NCBI GenBank assembly: GCA_000997105.1
Contig: LCEJ01000003.1
Span: 1 to 25,574, forward strand
Reading direction: 5' to 3'
Origin: Candidatus Daviesbacteria bacterium GW2011_GWA2_42_7
Lineage (GTDB): Bacteria > Patescibacteriota > Microgenomatia > Daviesbacterales > UBA10151
DNA: 25,574 nucleotides
Notes under the pieces: generated by a model
Told to the model about the DNA's origin: nothing
Database searches by the model: none
What the model saw: the letters and a program-made list of their open reading frames with translations, nothing else
Made by a program: the position numbers and the translations under genes
In this document: positions 15,841 to 24,895 of the stretch, piece by piece
Numbering within the stretch: position 1 is the first letter of the stretch
How the letters are laid out: each line of letters opens with the position of its first letter

Positions 15841-17540
15841 TTTGGCCTCATCGCATAAAATGCCGTTTGTCCGTCATAAAAATTAAATGTTTTGATAATT
15901 TTATCACGGTTTTGATCCAGAATCTTTGGATCTATACTCCATGGGCTTAATATTAATAATGTATTTTTTAAATACCGGTCCTCATTCCACTCAATTTTTC
16001 TAATCGAGAATTTATCAAAAATAACCTCCCTCTCTTTTGTCCCTAACCGGTATTCTTGCTGTAATTTTACGGGCGGGTAACTGCCATAATAGGCAAGATA
16101 GTAATGGGCTCCGGTTCCCACAATAGGAGCTGCTTGTCCGAATACGGGATCAAATATAATCTGGTCAAAATTTTCATATTGGGATCGGGCATACTCAGAT
16201 ACTGCTTTAAAAGGATACTGCATATTCTGCGACTTTTCAAACGGGTAATTTACAAAGTAAACATGGAGGAAATATATAAGTTGAAAAGCGAACAACCCGG
16301 CGATACCTACAGGGATTCCTAACTTGGTAAATAACGGTAACACCTTTAATTTTTGAAAATATATTACTGTCTGATAAACCCCTACAGCAGTTATTATATT
16401 TAACATTGTAAATACCATCATGCTCCGATGAGGGCTAAAGGGCTCAAATGTTACACCGCTTGGGATAATACCTATTAATATCCAGGCCGCCACAAATTTC
16501 TTTTCATTTACCAAACCCGGGGATTTCACCATCCACCAGATCCCCAACATAATAAAAATCAGTTGGATAGATAAAAGCGGCCCGCTCCCCAAAGGCCCCT
16601 GGTTCGTAAGATCTAAACCGTTCCCAAAAAGATACACGGGATTAAGTTGATCCAGATATCGGTTAAACGCATAATCTGCAATTATTTTCGTTCGAAAAAG
16701 TCCCGATAAAAATAGTTCTTCTGTTTTACTGTATTCAAGAAGTCTTCCCAAATTTATATCCTGGGTTATAAAAACAGTTTCTGAACGGTACCTACTGCCG
16801 CTGTTTGAAACAACAATTACCAAAAGCGGTACTAGTAATATTAAAACGGTCAAAATACTAAAAAGATATCCCTTTTCTGTCTTTAATGTCTGCCCTGCAG
16901 CTGCTAAAAAATCTTTCCGGAAAATTACCACAAAAAATAGCAAGAGTAAGGGGATTATCACAGCTTGGGAAAAATATACATACATACCCAAAACAAGGAC
17001 TATACTGCCGATATACAAAAATACCCTAGAAGACCTTTTTCGCAGGTAATGCATTAAAAACGAAAAGCCCACCAGCATGAAAAAAATTCCTGCACCATTC
17101 TCAAAGCTTTTTCTGGAAAAAAATATCTCAAATGGAGAAATTGCAGTAATAAATGCTGCAAGAAGCGCTAAATTCGCGCTTCGTAAAAGATTAAAAGCAA
17201 AAAAGAAGACTGCCGGAACTGTTAATACCCCAAAAATAGCAGCAGGAACCCTAATAGTGGCTTCTCCGGCTCCTAAAATAAAATATGTAACAGCAGTTAT
17301 ATAAGTGTAAAACGGCGGCTTAAAGTCATGTACCGACTCAAACACGGTAGGAAGAAAGTTCCCGTAAATGTCTTTTCCTGTTTGGGCGATAGAGATTGCA
17401 TCATAAAGCTGCGTTACCTCGTCATGGTTTAGTTGAACTGGAAACTCCGCTAATCTATAAAATCTCAAAAATATTGCCAGTAAAATTACCAGCAATAAGA
17501 AGAACGTTTGGCGCAAACTTAATAACTTCACTCTAAACAT
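15837..17540 (-). CDS. GT39/ArnT-like membrane glycosyltransferase, paralogue 4
   Basis: The 567-residue protein has AEFPVQLNHDEVTQLYDAIS with D40-E41; the residue before D is His where paralogues 1-3 have Trp. TGKDIYGNFLPTVFESVHDF and KPPFYTYITAVTYFILG follow, then TIRVPAAIFG, a middle loop RYLDQLNPVYLFGNGLDLTN, and PFSPHRSMMVFTMLN. The C-terminal domain (about 430-567) differs from paralogues 1-3 in its middle, with GTGAHYYLAYYGSYPPVKLQ in place of the QPYIF motif, which suggests a different acceptor. Its ATG lies inside the last codons of the upstream GT39 gene (13-bp overlap). GAGG nine nt upstream of ATG 17540 can serve as ribosome binding site. The last bases overlap the TTG start of the DPM1-like gene. 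Confidence 0.9.
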   Translation of the reverse strand: MFRVKLLSLRQTFFLLLVILLAIFLRFYRLAEFPVQLNHDEVTQLYDAISIAQTGKDIYGNFLPTVFESVHDFKPPFYTYITAVTYFILGAGEATIRVPAAIFGVLTVPAVFFFAFNLLRSANLALLAAFITAISPFEIFFSRKSFENGAGIFFMLVGFSFLMHYLRKRSSRVFLYIGSIVLVLGMYVYFSQAVIIPLLLLFFVVIFRKDFLAAAGQTLKTEKGYLFSILTVLILLVPLLVIVVSNSGSRYRSETVFITQDINLGRLLEYSKTEELFLSGLFRTKIIADYAFNRYLDQLNPVYLFGNGLDLTNQGPLGSGPLLSIQLIFIMLGIWWMVKSPGLVNEKKFVAAWILIGIIPSGVTFEPFSPHRSMMVFTMLNIITAVGVYQTVIYFQKLKVLPLFTKLGIPVGIAGLFAFQLIYFLHVYFVNYPFEKSQNMQYPFKAVSEYARSQYENFDQIIFDPVFGQAAPIVGTGAHYYLAYYGSYPPVKLQQEYRLGTKEREVIFDKFSIRKIEWNEDRYLKNTLLILSPWSIDPKILDQNRDKIIKTFNFYDGQTAFYAMRPN

Positions 17541-19132
17541 ACCTCATAAGGCAAACGATACACAGCCGGCTTTTGTAATCCGTCTAAATAATCCGGTTTT
17601 AATATTTTTATATCAATCCTTTCACTCATCATCTTTAAGGTTTTGGGGCTTAAAAAGAATGTTCTTTTCTCCCTTGTGCCGCATAAGTTTATTTCCTCAT
17701 CATAGCCTTGTAAAATTATATTTCCGGGATTTCTCTCGGTAAACCTGTAAGGAAAACCGCTGGCAACACTGTCACTACTTGGTATATAATCGGAGTACCA
17801 GCCTATATAAGGGGCCATATCTGAGACTAAATCGTCCGATAATAAAACCTCATTCTTTTTTGACTCATTATAAACGTCAACTGCTATTTCCTTCACCCAA
17901 ACCGGCCGGATATTGTTAGTATTTTTGATATCCGTTGATTTGTAAATTAAATTTGTTAAAATCTCTAAGACCATCAGTGTTATAAACAAAACCATCCACC
18001 CTTTTTTAATTTTTGAAAGACCGAGCGCAACAATAAATACCATGAAAGGTAAAGTCAGTACAACCAGTGAAGGAGTTAAGGTGGGGAATATAAAAAAGGA
18101 CGGAAATGTTAACAGTGGAATGTATAAAAGGATTGGGAATATCCGCTTTTGCTCCTTCCTGATTAAAATAAATAAACCATAAAGGAAAGGGACAACTAAA
18201 ATTTTAGCCCAAGCCCCCATTCCTAAAATTGAAAGCTTCCCGCTTGGATCAATCTGCCCAAAATAAATACTTGGTGAAATATTGGAAAACCAATGCAAAA
18301 AACCAACCGGGATAATACTTAATTTATTAAAAAATATCCTTCCGGAAATTTCCGGCCAACCGGATTCTATCCCCTGTCCACGCAGTCTATTCACCCCGTT
18401 TTGGATAGTGATATCAGTAAACAGCGTAAAATTATTTTCCATCAAGCTTCTGCCTGATTGCGGAATCTGCAGGAAAATTGTGGTCACAACCAAAGAAAAA
18501 ATCAATGTTAATAAAAAGACCTTTATTCTATCTTTTAAATTCAATGACTTCCCGTAAAAGAAAAGTGTGACAAACACAACAGGTACTATTAAAAATAAGG
18601 CAAATTTGGAAGTAAGGAATGCCACGATGACAATTAAACCGACTAAAAACAAATTCATCTTTTCCCGGGTTAAGAGATAAAAAAGGAAAGTTATTAAAGT
18701 CGTTAAAACTATTGTTTCATTGGGGATTTTTGACAAAAATATCAGAGGAGGCGAGAAGGCAACCAGTAAAGATGCCAGGTAACCAAATTTTTTATCACCT
18801 GTTAAAAATAGCGCATTTTTATAAGTTAAAAATATAAGCACCACACCTATTAAAACAAAAGGTATCCTTACTCCCAAATCTGACTTGCCGAATATTAAAA
18901 CTCCTAGTGATGTAATATAGGAAACAAGCGGAAACTGATAATCTTCCGCACCGTTAAATATCAGGGGGAACCTTCTGCCCAGCTCATCTTCCCCTGTTGT
19001 GGCAAGTGTAAACCCCCGATAAGTAATTCTTGCCTCATCCGGTGTAAAAGCGGGGTAAGAAATATCCAGAGACCGCAACATTATAGCCACCAGAATCAAT
19101 AACCATAGTTTGTATTTGATTAAAAAGTTCAT
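17528..19132 (-). CDS. GT39/ArnT-like membrane glycosyltransferase, paralogue 5 (divergent)
   Basis: The 534-residue multi-pass protein has DISYPAFTPDEARITYRGFT with D32-E33, TGEDELGRRFPLIFNGAEDY and QFPLVSYITSLGVLIFG, then VRIPFVLIGV. The middle loop is looser than in the others (NISPSIYFGQIDPSGKLS), and the PHALR-type motif of paralogues 1-3 is replaced by FPTLTPSLVVLTLPF. The C-terminal domain is short and has a cysteine in CGTREKRTFFLSPKT and another near the end (YEVCLE). The active-site acid pair is kept, so it should be an active GT-C enzyme, but substrate specificity has probably shifted. It starts 11 bp after the stop of the fused GT39 gene and overlaps the following one by 13 bp. 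Confidence 0.87.
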   Translation of the reverse strand: MNFLIKYKLWLLILVAIMLRSLDISYPAFTPDEARITYRGFTLATTGEDELGRRFPLIFNGAEDYQFPLVSYITSLGVLIFGKSDLGVRIPFVLIGVVLIFLTYKNALFLTGDKKFGYLASLLVAFSPPLIFLSKIPNETIVLTTLITFLFYLLTREKMNLFLVGLIVIVAFLTSKFALFLIVPVVFVTLFFYGKSLNLKDRIKVFLLTLIFSLVVTTIFLQIPQSGRSLMENNFTLFTDITIQNGVNRLRGQGIESGWPEISGRIFFNKLSIIPVGFLHWFSNISPSIYFGQIDPSGKLSILGMGAWAKILVVPFLYGLFILIRKEQKRIFPILLYIPLLTFPSFFIFPTLTPSLVVLTLPFMVFIVALGLSKIKKGWMVLFITLMVLEILTNLIYKSTDIKNTNNIRPVWVKEIAVDVYNESKKNEVLLSDDLVSDMAPYIGWYSDYIPSSDSVASGFPYRFTERNPGNIILQGYDEEINLCGTREKRTFFLSPKTLKMMSERIDIKILKPDYLDGLQKPAVYRLPYEVCLE

Positions 19133-19143
19133 TTATTTTCTAC

Positions 19144-21375
19144 CTAATTTAATCGTTCACACTTACTTTCCCCAATAGAACTCTCACATTTTTCCTTTGG
19201 GTTAGTTCTGTAAGCTTTCAGGGCTACTTTTCCTGTCATATCAGTAACTTCAAATAACGGCTGTAATTTATGTTCCTTAACCTGATTTTCCGAAACAGCT
19301 AGATTATCCCCTACCAAAATGTAATCTTTATAAACATCTTCTTCCCAAACAATCGGCCTTGCCTCAATCTGTCCCAGTGTATACGGCTCGTCAAATTCAA
19401 CGCTGGAATAATAACGGCCAGACACCTGAGGACCAAGCTCCTGCTGTAATATTTTGGGATTATAATGCAGTAGATAAGCATACCTTACGCCTATTGCTAA
19501 ATCCCTCGATGAATCCACCACAAACTTATCCTCCTTGAATTCATTTATTTTATCCAAAAGTTTAACATAAGAATAACCATAACTCTCTCCCCGTTCGTAT
19601 CTTCCTACGATAAAGTACGAAAGGTATAAGGATGAAATGGAAAAGAGCAAAAGACCAATTATCGTAGCTTGCTTAAAGGCAAAGCTCATGCTCTGATTTT
19701 TTATCCGTCTTGCAAGGATACCCAATCCTTCATGAAACCCTAAAGCAATTATCAAAGTAACAGCCCAAAGGAATATAAGAGCCCGTAGCGTATAAAAAGG
19801 GTCTCTGGAAAGTGCAGCCGGAATAGGACCAATAAAAGTTAAAATTAAAATTAATTTTACAATTGGCAAGCGGAAATTTTTTATTATATATCTAAGGCCA
19901 AGGGCAAAAGGTATAATCATCCAGCTATAAAAGACACTTAAATTCGGGATAGCCCTGGCTCCCTGGGGATCGGGATCAAAAAATAAATTTTTCGGTGAGA
20001 AATAAGCCAGATACTGACTAAAAAACTCCCTTAGATAATAGACCCACTTTCCAATGAAAGGAATGTTCCTAAGATCCCCACCGTTTTGCAGGAAAAAACT
20101 TTCATTTAAGTAATAAACCTGTTCCACCCTTCTTGTTAAAGCACCTGTTCCTGCAACAAAAAGATGTGGAACCTGTGTCAGAAGGAATAGCCCCACTCCG
20201 GCTATAACCCATCTTTTCTCTTTTAGAAAATAACTCCTGAAAAAATAAGTAAAAACAGCCAAAAAGATCATAGCAGTTAAACGTTCACTGTAATAGGCGT
20301 GTGTCGTTAAGCCCAAAAGAAAACATCCTACTACATAAAACCACGGGCGCTTAAAAGCAAGCACCAACGAAAGAACAGCCAGCGTAAATAAACCAAAAGC
20401 TAAATTCGCCTCAGTGGCAATCCTGCTAAAGAAAACCGCCCATGGAGCAATAACCAAAAAAGCCGCGGAGAGCAAAGCAAATGAGGTACCTTTCTCTTCT
20501 TTAAACCTTAGGATAATCAAATATGTAGACAATACTGCTATTAATCCAAAAACAGCCGAGACTACCCGGATAGAGAATGTATTCGCCCCTACTATCGATA
20601 CAGGAATCACCGACAAGTATGTATAAAGTGGCGCCTGAAAAGAACCAAATGAACGAAATAATACCGGTAGCTCTTTGCCATACCTATCCCGCCCTGTCTC
20701 CAGTAAAGACAATGCGTTTATACCCATCGACGACTCATCGATGTTTAAACCGGGCGGCATCCCTCCTAAATCGTAAAAACGAAGAAGCCCCCCGGCATCC
20801 GGTTGTAACAAAGCCCCGGCTACGGCAACTACAATAAAATAATAAGCTATAAATTTAAGCTTTTTTTGTACTGCGATTACAATTCCGGCAATAAAAAAAG
20901 GAAGAGATAAAAATAAATATTTTTCAAAATCTCCCACACCTGCCCGTTCTCTTGGGTGGCCGGCAAAAAAATAAAGATTAGGGTCTAAATTGGAGAAAAG
21001 ATTACTTTGTAATTTGTAAAAAGGCAGGTCTAAATTCTTGTGAAAATATAAACTTGCTTTATTCAGATAAATTTCCCCCAAATTATGAGAAAAATACAGG
21101 TGTGTACTATCTTGCCTCAACTTCTCCTCAGACGAAGGAATAAATAAATTCCTGTCAAAAGAGCTTAAAAAGACAAGTGTGCTAACCGGTACCACAAAAA
21201 TAATCGTCAACCAAATATAGCGACGGTAATTCTCTTTTAAGGAAACAGCAGCGTAAAGAGATAAACTTAAAAAAATTAAAAGCAAAGCTAAAAAGAGGTT
21301 TCCTGAAATAATTTTCCAAATCCAGGGGTTTATAAAGACAACAGCTAATATTATTAATATACTTTTTCTATCCAT
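19144..21375 (-). CDS. GT39/ArnT-like membrane glycosyltransferase, paralogue 6, with N-terminal fused membrane module
   Basis: At 743 residues this is about 200 longer than its paralogues. The catalytic GT39 part begins near residue 175, with MPPGLNIDESSMGINALSLL (D213-E214), TGRDRYGKELPVLFRSFGSF, RVVSAVFG, a middle loop YLAYFSPKNLFFDPDPQGAR, and DPFYTLRALIFLW. Residues 1-170 form a separate module with helices at about 5-45 and 53-72, a loop with FSHNLGEIYLNKASLYF, then LDPNLYFFAGHPRERAGVGD and a further helix (152-170). That last stretch resembles the middle loop plus helix of paralogue 3, as if a piece of a GT39 protein had been joined in front. ATG 21375 is preferred to TTG 21390: it overlaps the upstream stop by ATGGATAG. 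The C-terminus is Cys- and Lys-rich (KEKCESSIGESKCERLN). Confidence 0.88.
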   Translation of the reverse strand: MDRKSILIILAVVFINPWIWKIISGNLFLALLLIFLSLSLYAAVSLKENYRRYIWLTIIFVVPVSTLVFLSSFDRNLFIPSSEEKLRQDSTHLYFSHNLGEIYLNKASLYFHKNLDLPFYKLQSNLFSNLDPNLYFFAGHPRERAGVGDFEKYLFLSLPFFIAGIVIAVQKKLKFIAYYFIVVAVAGALLQPDAGGLLRFYDLGGMPPGLNIDESSMGINALSLLETGRDRYGKELPVLFRSFGSFQAPLYTYLSVIPVSIVGANTFSIRVVSAVFGLIAVLSTYLIILRFKEEKGTSFALLSAAFLVIAPWAVFFSRIATEANLAFGLFTLAVLSLVLAFKRPWFYVVGCFLLGLTTHAYYSERLTAMIFLAVFTYFFRSYFLKEKRWVIAGVGLFLLTQVPHLFVAGTGALTRRVEQVYYLNESFFLQNGGDLRNIPFIGKWVYYLREFFSQYLAYFSPKNLFFDPDPQGARAIPNLSVFYSWMIIPFALGLRYIIKNFRLPIVKLILILTFIGPIPAALSRDPFYTLRALIFLWAVTLIIALGFHEGLGILARRIKNQSMSFAFKQATIIGLLLFSISSLYLSYFIVGRYERGESYGYSYVKLLDKINEFKEDKFVVDSSRDLAIGVRYAYLLHYNPKILQQELGPQVSGRYYSSVEFDEPYTLGQIEARPIVWEEDVYKDYILVGDNLAVSENQVKEHKLQPLFEVTDMTGKVALKAYRTNPKEKCESSIGESKCERLN

Positions 21376-22150
21376 GAATTCGATTACCAATTCGGATAAT
21401 AATTTGAATCAGATAATATTCCAGTACCCCATGAAAACGCTTCGCAGATTGATGAAGTAACTTATTGGTTTTTTGCCCCTTTCCGGATGCTCCCTCGTAA
21501 TGTTTTATCTTAACCTCAGGATAAAAACCGACTTTAAACCCTAAATTCCTTACTTTGCGACAAAGGTCCAAATCTTCAAAATAAAGAAAAAACTTCTCGT
21601 CAAACCTCTCTGCCTTTTTAAATATATCTCTTCTGGTAATCATACATGCACCGACAACACTTTCCACTTCACATACACTCTCGCAGTCAGGTAAGTAAAA
21701 ATCATATGACCCTTTAATCCCCAGTATGTATTCCTTAAAAGCTCTGGCAATAGTAGGTAAATTCCGTACCGACTTTTGCTGCTCATTGTTTGGATACACC
21801 AGCTTAGGACCCAATAACCCAAAATCAGGATTGTCTACCAACGCTTCCCGCAACTTTTCAAGCCCGCTTTTTTGCAAAACTTCTGTGTCGGGATTTAAAA
21901 AGATAAGGAAATCCAATTTTGCCCTATCTACTCCTAAATTATTTGCTTTAGAAAAACCTAAATTCTCACCCGGCTGCAATAATATGACCTTGTCTCTAAA
22001 CCCTTTAATAATATCAACAGTCCTGTCGTTGGAATTATTATCAACCACAATAACTTCAACACCGGGAGAATTAAGAAAGATTGAACCCAAACAATTCTTA
22101 ATAGTTTCCTCATTATTAAAAGTTACAATAATAACGCTTATACCGTTCAT
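21368..22150 (-). CDS. GT2, rhamnosyltransferase-like (WbbL-type) glycosyltransferase
   Basis: The 260-residue protein has the WbbL-type pattern: ISVIIVTFNNEETI, VVDNNSNDRT (35-44), GENLGFSKANNLG (61-73), FLNPDTEV (84-91), the catalytic-region FFLYFEDLDLCRKVRNLGFK near 186-205, and KHYEGASGKG. Members of this group include rhamnosyl- and galactofuranosyl-transferases of cell-surface glycans; the exact sugar cannot be read here. There is no membrane helix, apart from a weakly hydrophobic tail (YYLIQIIIRIGNRI). ATG 22150 lies eight bases after the stop of the upstream GT4 gene. Its stop overlaps the fused GT39 start by eight bases. It marks the boundary between the cytoplasmic transferase block and the GT-C block. 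Confidence 0.92.
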   Translation of the reverse strand: MNGISVIIVTFNNEETIKNCLGSIFLNSPGVEVIVVDNNSNDRTVDIIKGFRDKVILLQPGENLGFSKANNLGVDRAKLDFLIFLNPDTEVLQKSGLEKLREALVDNPDFGLLGPKLVYPNNEQQKSVRNLPTIARAFKEYILGIKGSYDFYLPDCESVCEVESVVGACMITRRDIFKKAERFDEKFFLYFEDLDLCRKVRNLGFKVGFYPEVKIKHYEGASGKGQKTNKLLHQSAKRFHGVLEYYLIQIIIRIGNRIHG

Positions 22151-22158
22151 GTTCTTGC

Positions 22159-23244
22159 TTATATTAAATCCTTAATTTTTGCCTCAAAACGCTCCTTTGA
22201 AAATAACCTGCTTCTTTCGATAGCCCTTTTTGCCATCTCTCCCATCATCTTGGGGTCTCTTATAATTTTTAATGTTTTATCCTGCAGCTGTCCTAAGTTA
22301 TTCCAGAGAAACCCGCAAGACCCATCTTCTACGATCTCAGGCTGCCCACCCTTAGCAATTACAACCGGGACACACCCACCCGCCATTGCCTCAACGGTTG
22401 TAATGCCGAAATGTTCCATCTTAGACGGGTCTTCTTCACTAAATCCGGCCGCATGCCAGTATACAGAGGATTCTCCGTAAAGATTTAGCAGATCATCAAA
22501 AGAGCAGTTCGGATAAAATTTTACAGGCACATCCTTGGCCATATTTTGAAGTTCTTGAACATAACTTTCATCTCCTTCAACCGAACCGGCCAGATGTAAA
22601 CTCCAACCAGCTGCTAAACCATTCTTGTGTAAATCCGCAAAAGCCTCTATCATCTCCTCATGTTTTTTTGATTTGGAAAAACTCACAAACCGGCCAACGG
22701 AAAGGATCTGTTTTTTCTTTTCCAGTGGTTTAATTTTTTTAACATCAACCGGCGGGTAAACAACTTCACCTTTAACCGGCCAGCCTTTTTCTACAATGCT
22801 TTGTGTAAACTGTGAATTATAAATTGCCGTATCCCAGCTTGAAAGCTTTATTCGTAGAAAAGCTTTACTTATCTTCCCCCACAACCCTTTAGCCCCGATA
22901 TTTTCAAAGGGGACCTGGAAATGGATAATACTTTTTTTAGCTGTGGAGTAAAAGACACTCCCATCAGTAAGATAAAACAGTACATCATAATCTTTCCAGA
23001 AAAACAACCTTTTTAAAAAACCTATTCTTTGAAGCGGGGCTTTTTTTAAATTTACTTTTGTAAGGTCTAAACCCAACCGCTCTCCTAAATCGGCTATCAG
23101 TTTTTCCGGTTCTAAAGAAAGCTGGTGTTCATCTAAAAGAAGGTCTACATCATGGTTTTTAGATAAAGTTTCGGCAATGGTAAGCATATATCTCTCTCCG
23201 CCGCCAAAACTATCTAAATATGGGGTATAAATACCAATCTTCAT
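22159..23244 (-). CDS. Glycosyltransferase family 4, ALG11-like
   Basis: The 361-residue GT-B protein starts KIGIYTPYLDSFGGGERYML, where the GGGE loop matches the acceptor-side glycine motif seen in ALG11-like mannosyltransferases. IIHFQVPFENIG and AIYNSQFTQSIVEKGWP lie in domain A, followed by VVYPPVDV. Domain B has ILSVGRFVSFSKSKKHEEMI and the E-x7-E motif EHFGITTVE (277-285), then AMAGGCVPVVIAKGGQPEIV. The FWHAAG-like motif (YWHAAGFSEEDPSKMEHFG) is a further ALG11-type hallmark. The likely reaction is addition of a mannose or similar residue from a nucleotide sugar to a lipid-linked oligosaccharide in the cytoplasm. It overlaps the upstream GT2 gene by ATGA. Assignment as GT4 is firm and ALG11-like is good; the sugar is inferred. 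Confidence 0.92.
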   Translation of the reverse strand: MKIGIYTPYLDSFGGGERYMLTIAETLSKNHDVDLLLDEHQLSLEPEKLIADLGERLGLDLTKVNLKKAPLQRIGFLKRLFFWKDYDVLFYLTDGSVFYSTAKKSIIHFQVPFENIGAKGLWGKISKAFLRIKLSSWDTAIYNSQFTQSIVEKGWPVKGEVVYPPVDVKKIKPLEKKKQILSVGRFVSFSKSKKHEEMIEAFADLHKNGLAAGWSLHLAGSVEGDESYVQELQNMAKDVPVKFYPNCSFDDLLNLYGESSVYWHAAGFSEEDPSKMEHFGITTVEAMAGGCVPVVIAKGGQPEIVEDGSCGFLWNNLGQLQDKTLKIIRDPKMMGEMAKRAIERSRLFSKERFEAKIKDLI

Positions 23245-24044
23245 GCTTTGAAGTTATTTTCAATCAACCTTGCATCCAAATCTTTGTAAATTTGCTCCCG
23301 TGGCTTCTCCTGCTGCATTTCCCAAAGCCTGATATAGGTTAAAACCATACTAAAGACCTGCAGCAGAGAGTCCATTACCCCAACGGTTCCGGAAAAAAAT
23401 CCTCTCCTTTTTATACCCTGGTTAAATATTTCAGATATCAAAATCCTTAAAAATCTCCATCCGGACATTTTAGGATGACCTGCTTCCAACCGCAGTTTAG
23501 CATCGATCTTTGACCAATCTAAACTTTTCAATATTATTTGGTCAACATTTCTGTGCGTTAAGTGAAGAAAAGAGTTTTTTGTATACCCTAACTCTCCTCT
23601 AAATTTTCCGTATTCATGAACCTCCCCAACCCAACTCTCAAATTCGGATTTTTTAAATAACCTAATTACCCAATCCGGCCAAAAAGGACCATATTTTTGC
23701 TCAGTTCCAAATATAATATTCCTTCTTGAAACAGCAAAGGCTGATTTTTCCGTTTTTTGGATAATATTTTCAATTTCCTCTTTTAACGGCTGCAAAACTC
23801 TCTCATCTGCGTCAACATAAAACACCCAATCCCCTGATACCTCTTCCATTGCTTTATTGCGCAAACCGGCAAAATCACTGCCTTTAAAATCGATAATCTT
23901 ATTGGTGTATTTTTTGGCAATTTCCAAAGTTAAATCTGTTGACCCGTTATCAACAACAATAATTTCATCCGCCCATTTAACTGATTCCAGACAAGCTTTA
24001 ATTCTTGCTTCTTCGTTTTTAGTTATAACAATCACTGAAAGCAT
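23241..24044 (-). CDS. GT2, WaaE/KdtX-like glycosyltransferase
   Basis: The 267-residue protein shows LSVIVITKNEEARI, IVVDNGSTDLT (29-39), FYVDADERV (75-83), and the WaaE-type second half FWPDWVIRLFKKSEFESWVG (121-140), then EVHEYGKFRGELGY and HLTHRNVDQ. A C-terminal amphipathic helix (SLLQVFSMVLTYIRLWEM) probably docks it on the membrane. The same tail pattern occurs in the partial gene at 25040-25574 (SLLQAFSFLVVYLKVWEI), so the two are paralogues from a local duplication, with one GT2 gene between. ATG 24044 has AAAGGGG seven nt upstream and overlaps the upstream stop by one base (TGATG). A TTG one codon earlier is less likely. Expected role: hexosyl addition to a lipid-linked or core glycan. 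Confidence 0.92.
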   Translation of the reverse strand: MLSVIVITKNEEARIKACLESVKWADEIIVVDNGSTDLTLEIAKKYTNKIIDFKGSDFAGLRNKAMEEVSGDWVFYVDADERVLQPLKEEIENIIQKTEKSAFAVSRRNIIFGTEQKYGPFWPDWVIRLFKKSEFESWVGEVHEYGKFRGELGYTKNSFLHLTHRNVDQIILKSLDWSKIDAKLRLEAGHPKMSGWRFLRILISEIFNQGIKRRGFFSGTVGVMDSLLQVFSMVLTYIRLWEMQQEKPREQIYKDLDARLIENNFKA

Positions 24045-24889
24045 CAAATATCCCCTTTCCCGAATTTACAGGTTAAAAAATCAGCCAAAGCCTTTCTTCT
24101 TATTGGATTACCAAAATTCCGCAAAGCCTCACGCAAGAGAGCAAACCTTGTCCTCAGTGGTAAAAATTTAGAGGCAAATAACATTCGGTTACGTGTAATG
24201 TAGTAATCCTGCAGAGGTGAACCTAACCCGGTTGATTGGGCGTTTTCGTGATACACCAAAGCTTTTGGAACAAACAATACTTTAAAGCCGGCTCTTTTGG
24301 CCCGGAAACAAAAATCGCTGTCCTCATAGTATAGAAAATACTTTTCATCCAGCAAGCCGATTTTTTCAAAAACATCTCTCTTCACAAAAAGTGCCGCCCC
24401 GGTAATATAGTCTGTTTCTTCGGTTTTATCATATTGCCCTTCATCTTTTTCGTCTACTCCCCGATGTTTTCCTATAACATTATTTCTATCGAATATTCCC
24501 CCTGCGTACCAGATAGTCTTACTTTCAGTAAATAATATTTTCGGGCCTATCAACTCACCCGCCCCTTTTTCAGCTTCCTCCACTAAACTAGCAATTGCTC
24601 CACTTTCCACAGTCGCATCAGAGTTAAGAATAAATATATAATCCGCCCCGTTTAATAAGGCTTTTTTAATTCCTAGGTTATTCCCCCCGCTGTATCCTAA
24701 ATTCTCCTTACTTGGGATAAATTCAACTTCCGGAAAATCTTTTAGTTTTTCCCCTATCTCGTCTCCTGAATTATTATCCACAACAATAATCTCTGTATTT
24801 TTATATGTAGATTTTTTAACAGACAGAGCACTTTTTATCGTTAACTCTGCGACACAATAATTTAAAATTACGACGAATACTTTTTTCAT
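24044..24889 (-). CDS. GT2, rhamnosyltransferase-like glycosyltransferase
   Basis: The 281-residue protein begins KKVFVVILNYCVAELTIKSA, with IVVDNNSGDE (35-44), KENLGYSGGNNLG (61-73), FILNSDATV (86-94), a GAALFVKRDVFEKIGLLDEK stretch, and YFLYYEDSDFCFRAKRAGFK in the catalytic region. It is of the same WbbL-type class as the gene at 21368-22150. ATG 24889 fits the usual start of the first beta strand. The frame stays open upstream for 41 codons; ATG 24961 (GGAA five bases upstream) would add a basic 24-residue N-terminus of no family likeness, and a GTG at 25012 would add more. The region before the ATG is filled by hairpins, including one ending eight bases upstream, so translation may be controlled. 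It follows a 150-bp spacer, the longest in the window. Confidence 0.9.
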   Translation of the reverse strand: MKKVFVVILNYCVAELTIKSALSVKKSTYKNTEIIVVDNNSGDEIGEKLKDFPEVEFIPSKENLGYSGGNNLGIKKALLNGADYIFILNSDATVESGAIASLVEEAEKGAGELIGPKILFTESKTIWYAGGIFDRNNVIGKHRGVDEKDEGQYDKTEETDYITGAALFVKRDVFEKIGLLDEKYFLYYEDSDFCFRAKRAGFKVLFVPKALVYHENAQSTGLGSPLQDYYITRNRMLFASKFLPLRTRFALLREALRNFGNPIRRKALADFLTCKFGKGDI

Positions 24890-24895
24890 AAACTT

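Noticed and set aside
18342..18355. Palindrome CCGGAAATTTCCGG
   Set aside because: A 14-bp loop-free dyad inside coding sequence, with no flanking repeat and no likeness to the other palindromes; could be chance.
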